Assembly: GCF_000382345.1 (NCBI RefSeq)
Contig: NZ_KB908085.1
Location: 1 to 64,000, forward strand
Source of the DNA: Massilia niastensis DSM 21313
GTDB lineage: Bacteria; Pseudomonadota; Gammaproteobacteria; Burkholderiales; Burkholderiaceae_D
Length of the DNA: 64,000 nucleotides
Direction: 5' to 3'
The notes beneath the pieces were generated by a model that worked only from the letters and a program-made list of their open reading frames with translations, was not told the origin of the DNA and did not search any database. The position numbers and the translations under genes were made by a program. Below, piece after piece: positions 34,369 through 46,474 of the stretch (within the stretch, counting starts at the first letter, position 1; each line of letters opens with the position of its first letter).

Positions 34369-34389
34369 GGCCGGAATCGGCCATTTTTT
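34369..34389 (+). terminator. Rho-independent terminator after rpoS
   Basis: GGCCG (34369-34373), GAAT loop, CGGCC (34378-34382), then A and six T. Confidence 0.85.
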
Positions 34390-34485
34390 GTTTGCGACGG
34401 CTCCGCCGTCTTCCCGCGCGGGCCACGAGCGTCTGCGCCGCCGGCCGAATGCTTACCCGGCGTCCATTCCCATCTCTCTGTCACC

Positions 34486-35895
34486 ATGCAAGAAACTTTT
34501 ATCGACATCAAAGCCCTCGACAACGACGCGCGCGGCGTCGGCCATCTCGAGAATGAGGACGGCACGCCGGGCAAGGTGATTTTCGTCGAAGGCGCACTGC
34601 CGGGCGAACGTGTCAGCTTCGAAACGCTGCGCAAGAAGAAGAACTGGGAATCGGGCCGCATGCTCACCCTGCAGCGCGCCTCGTCGATGCGCGTCGAGCC
34701 GAAATGCAAGCATTTCGGCTACTGCGGCGGCTGCTCGATGCAGCACCTGGAGCCGACGGCCCAGGTCGCCATGAAGCAGCGCGTCCTCGAGGACAACCTG
34801 TGGCACCTCGGCAAGGTCAAGCCGGAGAACATCATGCGCCCGATGTATGGCCCGACCTGGGATTACCGCTACCGCGCGCGCCTGTCGGTGCGCCATGTGG
34901 CCAAGAAGGGCGGGGTGCTGGTCGGCTTCCACGAGCGCAGCTCGTCCTATGTGGCCGACATCACGACCTGCGAGATCCTGCCGGACCACGTGGCCGCCAT
35001 GCTGGTGCCGCTGCGCGAGCTGATCGGCGCGCTGTCGATCTACAACCAGATGCCGCAGATCGAGGTGGCGATCGGCGAGGAAAGCACGGTGCTGGTGCTG
35101 CGCATCATGGCCCCCTTGAGCCCGAAGGACGAGGAGCTGGTCAAGGCCTTCGCCGACAAGTGGAACATCCAGTGGTGGCTGCAGCCGAAGGGCCCGGACA
35201 CCGCCTATCCGTACTACCCGCTCGGCAAGGAGCTGTACTACCTGCTGCCCGAGTTCGGCATCCGCATGCCGTTCAAGCCGACCGACTTCACCCAGGTGAA
35301 CCACCACATCAACCGCGTGCTGGTGTCGAAGGCGCTGCGCCTGCTGGACGTGCAGAAGGACGAGCGCGTGGCCGACCTGTTCTGTGGCCTCGGCAACTTC
35401 ACCCTGCCGCTCGCCACCCAGGCGCGCGAAGTCGTGGGCATCGAAGGCAGCACCGCCCTGACCACCCGCGCGCTGGACAATGCGAAGGCCAACGGCCTGG
35501 CGGACAAGACCTCGTTCTCGACCCGCAACCTGTTCGAAGTGAGCAAGGACGACCTGGTCGCGCTGGGCAGGTTCGACCGCATGCTGATCGACCCGCCGCG
35601 CGACGGCGCGATGGCGCTGTCGCTGGCGCTAGCCGAACTGCGCGAGACCCATGAGGAGCTGATGCCGCAGCGGATCGTCTACGTGTCGTGCAGCCCGTCG
35701 ACCCTGGCGCGCGACGCCGGGATCCTGGTGCACAAGGCCGGCTATGTGATGAAGAAGGCGGGGGTGGTCAACATGTTCCCGCATACCTCGCACGTCGAGT
35801 CGATCGGGGTGTTCGAGCTGGGCGCGAAGCCGTCGCGCAGCGTCGAGTTCGACGAGAAGGCGGTCGCCATCGCCGAGGGCGCGCCGGAGGCCTGA
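34486..35895 (+). CDS. rlmD: 23S rRNA (uracil-1939-C5)-methyltransferase RlmD
   Basis: A 469-residue iron-sulfur rRNA methyltransferase (RumA). N-terminal TRAM domain (about 1-58), Fe-S cluster cysteines [10 protein letters not shown] with a fourth in TTCEIL, the RNA-binding central domain, and a Rossmann methyltransferase with [25 protein letters not shown] and the catalytic cysteine motif [13 protein letters not shown]. The start ATG at 34486 gives the family N-terminus. The length is normal. It has its own upstream region after the rpoS terminator. Confidence 0.96.
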   Translation: MQETFIDIKALDNDARGVGHLENEDGTPGKVIFVEGALPGERVSFETLRKKKNWESGRMLTLQRASSMRVEPKCKHFGYCGGCSMQHLEPTAQVAMKQRVLEDNLWHLGKVKPENIMRPMYGPTWDYRYRARLSVRHVAKKGGVLVGFHERSSSYVADITTCEILPDHVAAMLVPLRELIGALSIYNQMPQIEVAIGEESTVLVLRIMAPLSPKDEELVKAFADKWNIQWWLQPKGPDTAYPYYPLGKELYYLLPEFGIRMPFKPTDFTQVNHHINRVLVSKALRLLDVQKDERVADLFCGLGNFTLPLATQAREVVGIEGSTALTTRALDNAKANGLADKTSFSTRNLFEVSKDDLVALGRFDRMLIDPPRDGAMALSLALAELRETHEELMPQRIVYVSCSPSTLARDAGILVHKAGYVMKKAGVVNMFPHTSHVESIGVFELGAKPSRSVEFDEKAVAIAEGAPEA

Positions 35896-35901
35896 CAGCC
35901 T

Positions 35902-35934
35902 GGCGGGGTGGGCCGGTTTGCCGGCCACCCCGCC
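35902..35934. repeat. Large GC hairpin after rlmD
   Basis: GGCGGGGT (35902-35909) plus GGCCGG (35911-35916), TTTG loop, CCGGCC (35921-35926) plus ACCCCGCC (35927-35934), one bulged G. The GGGTGGGC/GCCACCC core recalls the REP-like repeat; it may be a degenerate single unit. Confidence 0.65.
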
Positions 35935-35950
35935 GGTTCCGGCGGACATA

Positions 35951-35976
35951 AAAAAGCCGACCCGAAGGTCGGCTTT
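35951..35976. terminator. Bidirectional terminator between rlmD and the Bax-inhibitor-like gene
   Basis: AAAAAGCCGACC (35951-35962), CGAA loop, GGTCGGCTTT (35967-35976 region). The A run on this strand supplies the T tract for the minus-strand gene ending at 35997. Confidence 0.88.
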
Positions 35977-35996
35977 GTCGTCAGCGGGGAGGGCGC

Positions 35997-36689
35997 TTAG
36001 TCGCGGTCGCCGCCGGCAATGCCCAGCAGTTGCAGCAGGCTGGTGAAGATGTTGTAGACGTCCAGGTAGATCGCCAGGGTCGCGCTGATGTAGTTGGTTT
36101 CGCCGCCGTTGATGATGCGCTGCACGTCGAACAGGATGAAGGCCGAGAAGATACCGATCGCCATGACCGAGATCACGATCGACAGTGCCGACATCTGCAG
36201 GAAGATATTCGCCACGACCGCCAGCAGCAGGATCACCACGCCGGCCATCAGCCAGCTGCCCATGCCCGAGAAATCGCGCTTGCTGGTGGTGGCGATGCTG
36301 GCCATCACGGCGAACACGGCCGCGGTGCCGCCGAAGGCGGTCATGATCAGGCTGCCGCCGTTGGTGTAGCCCAGGGTGTGGCGCAGCAGCGGGGTCAGCA
36401 TCAGGCCCATGAAGAAGGTGAAGCCGAGCAGGACCGCGACGCCGGCCGCCGAGTGCTTGGTTTTTTCGATGGCGAACATGAACCCGAACGCAATCGCGAG
36501 GAAGATGACGAAGCCCATGCCGCCGCTAAGCATCGGCAGTTCCATGGACACGCCGATATAGGCGCCCAGGACGGTGGGGATCATCGACAGCGCGAGCAGC
36601 CAGTACGTATTGCGCAACACCTTGTTGCGCGTTACCTGGCCGCCTTTGGTCAGGTCTATAGTGCGTGGTTGTTGCGTATTAGGGAACAT
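35997..36689 (-). CDS. Bax inhibitor-1/YccA family membrane protein
   Basis: A 230-residue integral inner-membrane protein with seven predicted helices, for example WLLALSMIPTVLGAYIGVSM, MGFVIFLAIAFGFMFAI, GVAVLLGFTFFMGLML and SIVISVMAIGIFSAFILFDV. The C-terminal motif FDVQRIINGGETNYISATLA is diagnostic for the YbhL/YccA (BI-1) family, which modulates the FtsH protease or ion leakage. ATG at 36689 after GGAGGCAAT. It is divergent from ndk. Confidence 0.92.
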   Translation of the reverse strand: MFPNTQQPRTIDLTKGGQVTRNKVLRNTYWLLALSMIPTVLGAYIGVSMELPMLSGGMGFVIFLAIAFGFMFAIEKTKHSAAGVAVLLGFTFFMGLMLTPLLRHTLGYTNGGSLIMTAFGGTAAVFAVMASIATTSKRDFSGMGSWLMAGVVILLLAVVANIFLQMSALSIVISVMAIGIFSAFILFDVQRIINGGETNYISATLAIYLDVYNIFTSLLQLLGIAGGDRD

Positions 36690-36792
36690 ATTGCCTCCGG
36701 TTGGTAAAAGGATGCGTCACTGACAGCATACCCCGGCTGGCTTAGGCGGGGATGAAGCGGGACGGATTTTCGCCGTCACTCTACCACTTAGC

Positions 36793-36820
36793 TTGTCACT
36801 GACGCAATATCCGATATATG
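36793..36820 (+). promoter_or_regulatory. Putative sigma70 promoter for ndk
   Basis: TTGTCA (36793-36798) and TATATG (36815-36820) with 16-bp spacing. A direct repeat GTCACTGAC (36716-36724 and 36795-36803) overlaps the -35 box and lies upstream of it. Confidence 0.5.
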
Positions 36821-36899
36821 GGGGATGTATGGTAAAATTAAAGGTTGATTGAGTCCCAAAGTTCTCGATTTAAACCTTTCTTTTTATTGGAGTTTTTAC

Positions 36900-37325
36900 A
36901 TGGCAATCGAACGCACCCTGTCCATCATCAAGCCGGACGCAGTTGCAAAAAACGTGATCGGCCAAATCTATAGCCGCTTCGAAGGCGCTGGCCTGAAGGT
37001 GGTTGCTGCTCGCATGACCCAGCTGTCGCGCGCCGAAGCCGAAGGCTTCTACGCCGTGCACGCTGCCCGTCCGTTCTTCAAGGACCTGGTCGATTTCATG
37101 ATCTCGGGCCCGGTGATGGTGCAAGTGCTGGAAGGCGAAGGCGCGATTGCCAAGAACCGTGACCTGATGGGCGCCACCGACCCGAAGAAGGCCGAAGCCG
37201 GTACCATCCGCGCTGACTTCGCCGATTCGATCGACGCCAACGCCGTTCACGGTTCGGACGCTGCCGAAACCGCCGCTGTGGAAATCGCTTACTTCTTCCC
37301 AGCACTGAACGTCTACTCGCGTTAA
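36900..37325 (+). CDS. ndk: Nucleoside diphosphate kinase
   Basis: A 141-residue enzyme that transfers the gamma phosphate between nucleoside triphosphates and diphosphates. [21 protein letters not shown] is the family N-terminus; the phospho-histidine lies in [10 protein letters not shown]. Length normal. The start ATG at 36900 is preceded by TTGGAG at normal spacing. The downstream gap contains the palindrome at 37363-37398, then rlmN. Confidence 0.98.
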   Translation: MAIERTLSIIKPDAVAKNVIGQIYSRFEGAGLKVVAARMTQLSRAEAEGFYAVHAARPFFKDLVDFMISGPVMVQVLEGEGAIAKNRDLMGATDPKKAEAGTIRADFADSIDANAVHGSDAAETAAVEIAYFFPALNVYSR

Positions 37326-37362
37326 TCGGAGCGGGCGTTCAGCCCGACTGATGATTGCGTAA

Positions 37363-37398
37363 CCCGCTCGCCCGCGGTCCAGGACTGGCGCGAGCGGG
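37363..37398. terminator. Stem-loop between ndk and rlmN
   Basis: CCCGCTCGC (37363-37371) pairs with GCGAGCGGG (37390-37398) around an 18-base loop; followed by AATTTG rather than a T tract. Possible attenuator or mRNA-stability element. Confidence 0.55.
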
Positions 37399-37422
37399 AA
37401 TTTGAATTATAGGAATCTAGCC

Positions 37423-38591
<1,169 letters not shown>

Positions 38592-38592
<1 letters not shown>

Positions 38593-39401
38593 TGGTCCGC
38601 GCCGCCGGCCGCATTGCCGCCGCGACCTTCGCCGCGTCTGCCCTGTTCCTGCTGGCCGCCTGCGCCGGCCCCGGTGCCGGCAGCGGCGAACTCAAGACCG
38701 CCTCCGACCAGACCCCGGCCGAGAAGCGCGCGGGCATCCGCGTGCAGCTCGCGGTCGGCTATTACCAGGACGGCAAGTACGACATCGCCCTCGACGAAGT
38801 CAAGCAGGCGATCGCGGCCGATCCCGACTACGCCGAGGCCTATGGCCTGCGCGCGCTGATCTACACAGCCATGGGCCAGCTGCCGCTGGCCGACGAGAAT
38901 TACCAGCACGCCCTGCGCATTGCGCCGGGCAATCCGGACCTGTCGAACAACTACGGCTCCTTCCTGTGCCAGTCGATGAACAAGCCGGGCCAGGCGATGC
39001 GCTATTTCGACACGGCGATCCGGAATCCGGCGTATGCGACGCCGGTGAGCGCCCTCGTGAACGCGGGCGTGTGCAGCATCAAGAACAGGAATTTCGACGC
39101 GGCCGAGCGCTACCTGCTCGATGCCTTGCGTTTCAACCCCGACCTGCAGGCCAGCAACCTTGGCCTTGCACGGATCTACTTCGAGCGGCGCGATTATCAA
39201 CGCGCCGGTTTTTTCATTAACCGCCTGATCGACACAGCGAAACTCGATGCGCTGTCGGCCGACGCGCTGTGGCTTGCCATGCGCGTCCAGCGCAAGCTCG
39301 GCGACCGGACCCATGAAGCGACCCTGGCCGCCCAGCTGCGTCGCCGCTTCCCGGGTTCGACCGAGTACGCGGCGTTCGAGCGCGGAGCATTTGATGAGTG
39401 A
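38592..39401 (+). CDS. pilW: Type IV pilus biogenesis/stability lipoprotein PilW (PilF)
   Basis: A 269-residue outer-membrane lipoprotein (lipobox FLLAACAG) with TPR repeats from about residue 45 (VQLAVGYYQDGKYDIALDEV, AYGLRALIYTAMGQLPLADE, NNYGSFLCQSMNKPGQAM). It pilots assembly of the PilQ secretin. The start ATG at 38592 overlaps the rlmN stop (TGATG), and the end overlaps the rodZ-like gene by 8 bases. This position between rlmN and the RodZ-like gene is conserved in Burkholderiales. Confidence 0.93.
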
Positions 39402-40455
39402 GACAGCAATGAACGAGCATGCAGACCAGCCGGCCGCACCAGGCAACAACTCCGGCATTCCGGGCAAGACCCTGCAGTCCCAGCGCGAAACGCTGGGCTG
39501 GACCGTGGAGCAGGTGGCCGACCAGCTGAAACTGGCGCCGCGCCAGGTGGTGGCGCTGGAAGCCGGCGACTATGCGTCGCTGCCCAGCCCGGCCGTGACG
39601 CGCGGCTTCGTGCGCGCCTACGCCAAGCTGCTCAAGATCGACGCCGCGCCGCTGGTGGCGATGATCGAGCTGAACATGCCGCCGCAGGCCCAGGCAGGCG
39701 CCCCGATGGCGCGCCGCGAGCAGCGCCCGGCCGCCTTCAACGAAACCCGCTTCCCGATCGGCGGCAAGCGCAACCGCGTGCCGCTGGGCTGGATCGCCGC
39801 CGCCGTGGTGGTGGCTGCCGCCGCGGCCGCGGCCTGGCAGTTCGGCCTGATCGGCGCCAGCCAGCCGCAGGGCGACGCCAATCCGGCCGACGGCCTGGCG
39901 ACGCCTGGCGGCACCGTGCTCGAGGCGCCGGCCGCCGGCGCACCGGCCAGCGGCGCGCAGGAACCGGTCCACAATCCCTCGGTGCCGCTGATCTCGGTGC
40001 CGGCGCCGGGCGGCACCGCACCGGCGACGGCCCCGGGCGCGGCGCCGGCCGCTCCGGCGACCACTCCCGGCGCGGCGCCGGCCACGCCGCCGGCAACGCC
40101 TCCGGGCGCCGCCGTTCCTGGCGCCGCGCCGGCAAGCCCGGCAGGCGTCCCGCCCGCAGCGGTACCTGCCTCGGGAACCGCCGCGACGGTCTCCGCAGTA
40201 CCGGCCGCGGCCGGCACGAACACCCTGGTCCTGAACGTGCGCGAAGATTCCTGGATCGAAGTGCGTACCGCGAAGGACCGCCGTGCGCTGATCGCGCGCC
40301 TGGTCAAGGCCGGCAGCACCGAGAGCTTCGAACTGGCCGAGCCGGTGAACCTGGTGGTCGGCAAGCCCTCGGCCGTATCGGCAAGCCTGCGCGGCTCGGG
40401 CGTCGAGCTGCCCTTGGCGCCGGGCAAGACTTACGCGCGTGTCGCACTGAAATAA
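39394..40455 (+). CDS. rodZ: RodZ-like helix-turn-helix membrane protein
   Basis: A 353-residue protein: cytoplasmic Xre-type HTH (about 25-90, [20 protein letters not shown] to [13 protein letters not shown]), one transmembrane helix (about 130-150, [20 protein letters not shown]), a long Ala/Pro/Gly/Thr-rich periplasmic linker, and a C-terminal DUF4115 domain (about 270-353, [20 protein letters not shown]). This is the architecture of the cytoskeleton protein RodZ that tethers MreB. ATG 39394 or the second ATG at 39409. The linker is low complexity and probably length-variable. Confidence 0.87.
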   Translation: MSETAMNEHADQPAAPGNNSGIPGKTLQSQRETLGWTVEQVADQLKLAPRQVVALEAGDYASLPSPAVTRGFVRAYAKLLKIDAAPLVAMIELNMPPQAQAGAPMARREQRPAAFNETRFPIGGKRNRVPLGWIAAAVVVAAAAAAAWQFGLIGASQPQGDANPADGLATPGGTVLEAPAAGAPASGAQEPVHNPSVPLISVPAPGGTAPATAPGAAPAAPATTPGAAPATPPATPPGAAVPGAAPASPAGVPPAAVPASGTAATVSAVPAAAGTNTLVLNVREDSWIEVRTAKDRRALIARLVKAGSTESFELAEPVNLVVGKPSAVSASLRGSGVELPLAPGKTYARVALK

Positions 40456-40462
40456 GCGAACC

Positions 40463-41758
40463 ATGGAACAGATGACTTCCCTGAACGAAGCCTGCCTCGC
40501 CGGTCCGATCCCGTCCGGCCCGCTGGCGCGCAGCGCCCGCCGCAAGGTGCTGGTCGCGCATGGCGCGCGCCAGGTCTGGGTGGGCGGCGACGCGCCGGTG
40601 GTGGTGCAGTCGATGACCAACACCGACACCGCCGACGTGATCGGCACCGCGATCCAGGTCAAGGAACTGGCGCGCGCCGGTTCCGAGATCGTGCGCATCA
40701 CGGTCGACACGCCGGCGGCGGCGGCGGCCGTGCCGGCGATCCGCGAACAGCTCGACCGCATGGAGGTCGACGTGCCGCTGGTGGGCGACTTCCACTACAA
40801 CGGCCACCTGCTGCTGCGCGACTATCCCGAGTGCGCCCAGGCGCTGTCGAAGTACCGCATCAACCCGGGCAACGTGGGGCAGGGCGCCAAGCGCGACACC
40901 CAGTTCGCCCAGATGATCGAGATCGCCGCGAAATACGACAAGCCGGTGCGCATCGGCGTCAACTGGGGCAGCCTGGACCAGTCGCTGCTGGCGCGCATCA
41001 TGGACGAGAACGCCTCGCGCGCCACGCCGTGGAGCGCCCAGGCCGTGATGTACGAAGCCCTGATCACCTCGGCGATCGAGAACGCCGTGCGCGCCGAAGA
41101 AGTCGGCCTGGCGCGCGACAAGATCATCCTGTCGTGCAAGGTGTCGGGCGTGCAGGACCTGATCGCGGTCTACCGCGAACTGGCGCGCCGCTGCGACTAC
41201 CCGCTGCACCTGGGCCTGACCGAGGCCGGCATGGGCAGCAAGGGCATCGTGGCCTCGACCGCCGCGCTGGCGGTGCTGCTGCAGGAAGGCATCGGCGACA
41301 CCATCCGCATCTCGCTGACCCCGGAACCGGGCGGCGACCGCACCAGGGAAGTGGTGGTCGGCCAGGAAATCCTGCAGACCATGGGCCTGCGCAAGTTCAC
41401 CCCGATGGTGATCGCCTGCCCGGGCTGCGGCCGCACCACCTCGACCGTGTTCCAGGAACTGGCCGACAACATCCAGACCTTCCTGCGCGAGCAGATGCCG
41501 GAGTGGAAGAAGACCTATCCGGGCGTGGAAGCGATGAACGTGGCGGTGATGGGCTGCATCGTGAACGGTCCGGGCGAGTCGAAGCACGCCAACATCGGCA
41601 TCAGCCTGCCGGGTACCGGCGAGTCGCCGGCCGCGCCGGTGTTCGTCGATGGCCAGAAGTTCGCGACCCTGCGCGGCGAGCGCATCGTCGACGAGTTCAA
41701 GACCATCGTGCTGGATTACGTCAAGAAGAACTATAGCCGCGAGGCCGTGGCGCAATAA
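40463..41758 (+). CDS. ispG: 4-hydroxy-3-methylbut-2-enyl diphosphate synthase (flavodoxin)
   Basis: A 431-residue Fe-S enzyme of the non-mevalonate isoprenoid pathway, converting methylerythritol cyclodiphosphate to HMBPP. TIM-barrel part with [25 protein letters not shown] and [11 protein letters not shown]-terminal cluster-binding motifs [12 protein letters not shown] and [18 protein letters not shown]. The length fits the proteobacterial form. It starts 7 bp after the rodZ-like gene. Confidence 0.98.
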   Translation: MEQMTSLNEACLAGPIPSGPLARSARRKVLVAHGARQVWVGGDAPVVVQSMTNTDTADVIGTAIQVKELARAGSEIVRITVDTPAAAAAVPAIREQLDRMEVDVPLVGDFHYNGHLLLRDYPECAQALSKYRINPGNVGQGAKRDTQFAQMIEIAAKYDKPVRIGVNWGSLDQSLLARIMDENASRATPWSAQAVMYEALITSAIENAVRAEEVGLARDKIILSCKVSGVQDLIAVYRELARRCDYPLHLGLTEAGMGSKGIVASTAALAVLLQEGIGDTIRISLTPEPGGDRTREVVVGQEILQTMGLRKFTPMVIACPGCGRTTSTVFQELADNIQTFLREQMPEWKKTYPGVEAMNVAVMGCIVNGPGESKHANIGISLPGTGESPAAPVFVDGQKFATLRGERIVDEFKTIVLDYVKKNYSREAVAQ

Positions 41759-41800
41759 GCGCCGCAGGCCTGGGCGCGAGCAGATACTGAAGGTATAACA

Positions 41801-43138
41801 ATGTCCAAACCAGAAAAAATCCTTGCCGTCAAAGGCATGAACGACATCCTGCCGGCCGATGCGCCGCTGTGGGAACTGTTCGAGAACACCACCGAAACGA
41901 TCCTGAAGAGCTACGGCTACCAGAAGATCGTCACCCCGATCGTCGAGGAAACCGGCCTGTTCGCGCGCGCCATCGGCGCCGTCACCGACATCGTCGAGAA
42001 GGAAATGTATTCCTTCACCGACTCGATGAACGGCGACGCCCTGACCCTGCGCCCGGAAGGCACGGCCAGCGTGGTGCGCGCGGTGCTCGAGCATAACCTG
42101 GTCTACGATGGTCCGAAGCGCCTCTGGTACAAGGGCCCGATGTTCCGCCACGAGCGTCCGCAGCGCGGCCGCTACCGCCAGTTCTTCCAGTTCGGCGCGG
42201 AAGCGGTCGGCTTCTCCGGCCCGGACATCGACGCCGAGCTGATCATGCTGTGCCGCCGCCTGTGGGACGACCTGGGCATCGCCAACGTGCGCCTGGAACT
42301 GAACTCGATCGGCAACGCCGACGAGCGCCTGCGCCACCGCGTCGACCTGATCGCCTACTTCGAGAAGAATGCCGACATCCTCGATGCGGAAGCCAAGCGC
42401 CGCCTGCACAGCAACCCGCTGCGCATCCTCGACACCAAGAACCCGGCGATGCAGGAAATGGTCAACGGCGCCCCGCGCCTGCTCGACTACCTGGGCGAGG
42501 AATCGATGGCCCACCTCGACGGCCTGAAGAAGATCCTCGACCGCAACGCGGTGCAGTACACGATCAACCCGCGCCTGGTGCGCGGCCTGGACTACTACAA
42601 CCGCACCGTGTTCGAGTGGGTCACCGACGAGCTCGGCTCGCAGGGCACCATCTGCGCCGGCGGCCGCTACGATCCGCTGATCGAGACCTTCGGCGGCAAG
42701 CCGACCCCGGCGGTCGGTTTCGCGATGGGCATGGAGCGCATCATCGAGCTGATGAAGGCGGCCGGCGAGCCGGCCGAGCCGAACCAGTGCGACGTCTACA
42801 TGGTCCACCAGGGCGAGGAAGCGCAGATGCAGGCCTTCATCCTGGCCGAGCGGATTCGGGATGCCGGCCTGGATGTTGTGTTACATTGCGCAACGCCGAG
42901 CGGTGCTGGCAGCTTCAAGAGCCAGATGAAGAAGGCCGACGGCAGCGGCGCGGCATTTGCCGTGATCATCGGCGAGGACGAAGTGGCGAACAAGGCCGCG
43001 GCGGTCAAGTCGATGCGCGGCGAAGCCGGCGAGCAGCAGCAGTCCAGCGTGCCGTTCGAGGACGTGGTCGACTACCTGGTCGACCAGATCGTGGGCGGCC
43101 ACGACCATGACCACGAGCACGTGCATTACCATCCGTAA
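41801..43138 (+). CDS. hisS: Histidyl-tRNA synthetase with histidine-rich C-terminus
   Basis: A 445-residue class II aminoacyl-tRNA synthetase. Motif 1 region ([26 protein letters not shown]), motif 2 [25 protein letters not shown] segment, histidine-specific [13 protein letters not shown] and motif 3 [11 protein letters not shown]. The last 14 residues (432-445) are [14 protein letters not shown], a metal-binding-like tail not part of the normal anticodon-binding fold. ATG at 41801 after AAGGTATAAC. It belongs to the ispG-hisS-yfgM-bamB-der operon. Confidence 0.97.
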   Translation: MSKPEKILAVKGMNDILPADAPLWELFENTTETILKSYGYQKIVTPIVEETGLFARAIGAVTDIVEKEMYSFTDSMNGDALTLRPEGTASVVRAVLEHNLVYDGPKRLWYKGPMFRHERPQRGRYRQFFQFGAEAVGFSGPDIDAELIMLCRRLWDDLGIANVRLELNSIGNADERLRHRVDLIAYFEKNADILDAEAKRRLHSNPLRILDTKNPAMQEMVNGAPRLLDYLGEESMAHLDGLKKILDRNAVQYTINPRLVRGLDYYNRTVFEWVTDELGSQGTICAGGRYDPLIETFGGKPTPAVGFAMGMERIIELMKAAGEPAEPNQCDVYMVHQGEEAQMQAFILAERIRDAGLDVVLHCATPSGAGSFKSQMKKADGSGAAFAVIIGEDEVANKAAAVKSMRGEAGEQQQSSVPFEDVVDYLVDQIVGGHDHDHEHVHYHP

Positions 43139-43216
43139 CAAGCAGGAAGCAATTCGCAGGCAGCACCGGAACCGATCCACTGTTAAACCAATAAAAGCGC
43201 AGGCACGAACAGACAC

Positions 43217-43873
43217 ATGGCATACGATCTCGAAGAACAGGAACAGATAGCATCCTTCAAGGCCTTCTGGTCCAAGTACGGCAATATCATCACCTGGGTG
43301 CTGATCCTGGCGCTCGGTTCCTACGCCGCCTGGAATTTCTGGGGCTCGCACAAGCGTACCCAGGCCGTCGAAGCCTCGGCCCTGTACGACGAACTGCAGG
43401 CCTCGCTGCTGGCGAACGACAACGCCAAGGTGCAGCGCATCGCCGGCGACCTCCAGAAGAAGTACGAGGGCACCGCCTACTCCCAGATGAGCGCGCTGGC
43501 CGCGGCCAAGACCGCATTCGAAGCGAACGACCTGAAGACCGCCAAGGCCCAGCTGCAATGGGCGGCCGACAACGGCAACGACGAGTACAAGTCGATCGCC
43601 CGCCTGCGCCTGGCCGGCGTCCTGCTGGACGAGAAAGCCTACGACGCGGCCCTGAAGCTGCTGGGCGGCGAATTCCTGCCGCAGTTCAGCGCCGAAGTGA
43701 ACGATCGCAAGGGCGACGTGCTGGTCGCGCAGAACAAGCTGGCCGAAGCGCGCCAGGCCTATGTCGCGGCCCTGGCCGCCATGGACAAGAACAATCCGGG
43801 CCGCCAGCTGGTCCAGATCAAGCTCGAAGCCATCGGCGGCAGCGTCCCGGCTGAGCCGAAAGCAGCCGCGTAA
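43217..43873 (+). CDS. YfgM-family TPR membrane protein
   Basis: A 218-residue single-pass inner-membrane protein: N-terminal cytosolic segment EEQEQIASFKAFWSKYGN, transmembrane helix about 23-45 (IITWVLILALGSYAAWNFWG), then a periplasmic TPR-like domain (SALAAAKTAFEANDLKTAKA, IARLRLAGVLLDEKAYDAAL). YfgM proteins associate with the PpiD chaperone and the Sec translocon. Its place between hisS and bamB is conserved across beta- and gammaproteobacteria. Confidence 0.9.
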   Translation: MAYDLEEQEQIASFKAFWSKYGNIITWVLILALGSYAAWNFWGSHKRTQAVEASALYDELQASLLANDNAKVQRIAGDLQKKYEGTAYSQMSALAAAKTAFEANDLKTAKAQLQWAADNGNDEYKSIARLRLAGVLLDEKAYDAALKLLGGEFLPQFSAEVNDRKGDVLVAQNKLAEARQAYVAALAAMDKNNPGRQLVQIKLEAIGGSVPAEPKAAA

Positions 43874-43890
43874 CAGCCCTGAATCAGTCG

Positions 43891-43923
43891 GCCCGCGCGC
43901 GCCTTCGGGTGTGCGCGGGCTTT
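43891..43923 (+). terminator. Stem-loop between yfgM and bamB
   Basis: GCCCGCGC (43891-43898) and GCGCGGGC (43913-43920) followed by TTTG; short T tract, so probably partial termination inside the operon. Confidence 0.6.
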
Positions 43924-43966
43924 GCGCCCTCTATAGTCCAGAGTCCAGAAACAAGGTAAAAAGAAT

Positions 43967-45121
43967 ATGCGTATTAGCAGGAAGCTCGTTGGTGTTGGTG
44001 TACTGGCCCTGATGACGGGCTGCTCGACCATCAGTTCGCTCAATCCCTTCTCCGGCAAGCCAAAGGGCGACCAGCCGGCCAAGCTGGTCGAGCTGAAGGC
44101 GTCGATGGCGGTGCGTACCGCGTGGAAGCTGGATATCGGCAAGGCGCGCGGCTACCAGTTCTCGCCTGCGCTGACCGGCAACACCGTGGTGGTGGCCGGC
44201 GCCGACGGCGACATCGCGCGCGTCGAGGCCGCCAACGGCCGCCAGTTGTGGAAGATCAAGGCCGGCACCGACCTGACCGCCGGTGTCGGCACCGACGGCA
44301 ACCTGATCGTCGTCGGCGGCGCCGACGGCATGCTGCTGGCCTTCGACATGGACGGCAAGGCGCTGTGGAAGACCCAGCTGTCGAGCGAGCTCCTGTCGGC
44401 GCCGGTGGTGGGGCAGGGCATCGTCGTGGCGCGCAGCCTCGACAACCGCATCGTCGGCTTCGACGCCAAGACTGGCGAAAAGAAATGGACCGTGCAAAAG
44501 GTCGCGCCGCCGCTGACCCTGCGCATCGCGCCGGGCATGGTGATCGCCGGCACCGACGTGATCGTCGCCCAGCCGGGCGGCAAGCTGTCGTCCCTGATCC
44601 TGGCCACCGGCGCCCCGCGCTGGGACGTCGAGGTCGGCGTGGCGCGCGGCACCACCGAACTGGAACGCGTGACCGACATCGGCGGCGCGCCGACGGTGTT
44701 CGAGAACGACGTCTGCGCCGTGTCCTACCAGGGCCGCGTGGGCTGCTTCGACCTGAGCACCGGTTCGGCGCGCTGGACCCGCGAGCTGTCCTCCGAAGTC
44801 GGCGTCGCGGTCGACCAGCGCTTCGTCTTCGCCCCGGACGAGAAGGGCGCGCTGAACGCATTCGCCCGTGATACGGGCGCCAGCAGCTGGAAGAACGACA
44901 AGCTGTCCTTCCGCCGCCTCTCGACCCCGGTTTCCTACGGACGGGCAGTGGCGGTCGGCGACTACGAAGGCATCGTGCACTTCCTGTCGCGCGAGGACGG
45001 CACATTCCTGGCTCGCGCCGCTACCGACGGGAGCCCGATCGTGGGCTCGCCGGTGGTGGCCGGCTCGAACCTGATTTTTCAAACACAAAATGGAACTGTG
45101 GCCGCCATCGCGGTCGAATAG
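43967..45121 (+). CDS. bamB: Outer membrane protein assembly lipoprotein BamB
   Basis: A 384-residue lipoprotein of the BAM complex. Lipobox LMTGCS near residue 19; then a PQQ-like eight-bladed beta-propeller with repeated motifs such as ARVEAANGRQLWKIKAG, LAFDMDGKALWKTQL and VGFDAKTGEKKWTVQ. It helps BamA insert beta-barrel proteins. It is followed 9 bp later by der, the conserved order. Confidence 0.96.
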   Translation: MRISRKLVGVGVLALMTGCSTISSLNPFSGKPKGDQPAKLVELKASMAVRTAWKLDIGKARGYQFSPALTGNTVVVAGADGDIARVEAANGRQLWKIKAGTDLTAGVGTDGNLIVVGGADGMLLAFDMDGKALWKTQLSSELLSAPVVGQGIVVARSLDNRIVGFDAKTGEKKWTVQKVAPPLTLRIAPGMVIAGTDVIVAQPGGKLSSLILATGAPRWDVEVGVARGTTELERVTDIGGAPTVFENDVCAVSYQGRVGCFDLSTGSARWTRELSSEVGVAVDQRFVFAPDEKGALNAFARDTGASSWKNDKLSFRRLSTPVSYGRAVAVGDYEGIVHFLSREDGTFLARAATDGSPIVGSPVVAGSNLIFQTQNGTVAAIAVE

Positions 45122-45130
45122 AATAAGTAC

Positions 45131-46474
45131 ATGAAGCCGGTAATCGCACTCGTGGGTCGTCCCAATGTCGGGAAGTCGACCCTGTTCAATCGCCTGACAC
45201 GTTCGCGCGACGCGCTCGTGGCCGACCTCCCTGGCCTGACCCGCGACCGCCACTACGGCGAAGGCCGGGTCGGCGACCGCCCATTCCTGGTCATCGACAC
45301 GGGCGGTTTCGAACCGGTCGCCAAGGAAGGCATCATGCACGAGATGGCGCTGCAGACGCGCCAGGCCGTGGCTGAAGCCGACGTCGTCGTGTTCATCGTC
45401 GACGGCCGCCAGGGCCTGACGCCGCACGACAAGACCATCACCGATTACCTGCGCAAGTCGGGCCGTCAGGTCATGCTCGTGGTTAACAAATCGGAGGGCA
45501 TGAAGTACACCGCCGTGACCGCCGACTTCTACGAGCTCGGCATGGGCGACCCGTACGTCATTTCCGCCGCCCACGGCGACGGCGTGCACGACCTGGTGCG
45601 CGAAGCGCTCGACATCGCCTTCGCCCAGCGCCCGGGCGACGAGGAAGAGCTCGCGCCGGCCGACCACGGCATCAAGATCGCCATCGTCGGCCGCCCGAAC
45701 GTCGGCAAGTCGACCCTGATCAACACCCTGGTCGGCGAGCAGCGCGTGATCGCGTTCGACATGCCGGGCACCACCCGCGACTCGATCGAGGTGCCATTCG
45801 AGCGCGACGGCAAGAACTACACCCTGATCGACACCGCCGGCATCCGCCGCCGCGGCAAGATCTTCGAGGCGATCGAGAAGTTCTCGGTGGTCAAGACCAT
45901 GCAGTCGATCTCGGACGCCAACGTCGTCATTCTTTTGCTCGATGCGCAGCAGGATATTTCCGAGCAGGATGCACACATTGCCGGCTTCATCCTGGAAGCG
46001 GGCCGGGCGCTCGTGGTCGTCGTCAACAAGTGGGACGGCCTGCAGTCGGACCAGCGCGACCAGGTCAAGACCGACCTCGACCGCAAGCTCGACTTCCTCG
46101 GCTTCGCCAAGACCCATTTCATTTCGGCGCTGAAGGGCACCGGCGTGACCCAGATGATGAAGTCGGTCGAAGCTGCCTACGCGGCCGCGACCGCCAACCT
46201 GTCGACGCCGCGCCTGACGCGCGCGCTGCAGGAAGCGGTCGAGAAGCAGGAGCCGAAGCGCAAGGGCAGCACCCGTCCGAAGATGCGCTATGCGCACCAG
46301 GGCGGCCAGAACCCGCCGATCATCGTCATCCACGGCAACGCGCTGGAAGGGATCACCGAACCTTACAAGCGTTACTTGGAGAAACATTTCCGCGAGACCT
46401 TCAACTTGGTGGGGACGCCCTTGCGCATTGAGCTGCGTAGCGGCAAGAATCCTTTTGCCAAGGAGCAGAAATAG
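45131..46474 (+). CDS. der: Ribosome biogenesis GTPase Der (EngA)
   Basis: A 447-residue protein with two tandem GTPase domains and a KH-like C-terminus. The first G1 is [17 protein letters not shown], the second [18 protein letters not shown]3 motifs DTGG and DTAG, G4 VNKS and VNKW are present. Essential for 50S subunit maturation. The start ATG at 45131 yields the family N-terminus [12 protein letters not shown]. Confidence 0.98.
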   Translation: MKPVIALVGRPNVGKSTLFNRLTRSRDALVADLPGLTRDRHYGEGRVGDRPFLVIDTGGFEPVAKEGIMHEMALQTRQAVAEADVVVFIVDGRQGLTPHDKTITDYLRKSGRQVMLVVNKSEGMKYTAVTADFYELGMGDPYVISAAHGDGVHDLVREALDIAFAQRPGDEEELAPADHGIKIAIVGRPNVGKSTLINTLVGEQRVIAFDMPGTTRDSIEVPFERDGKNYTLIDTAGIRRRGKIFEAIEKFSVVKTMQSISDANVVILLLDAQQDISEQDAHIAGFILEAGRALVVVVNKWDGLQSDQRDQVKTDLDRKLDFLGFAKTHFISALKGTGVTQMMKSVEAAYAAATANLSTPRLTRALQEAVEKQEPKRKGSTRPKMRYAHQGGQNPPIIVIHGNALEGITEPYKRYLEKHFRETFNLVGTPLRIELRSGKNPFAKEQK

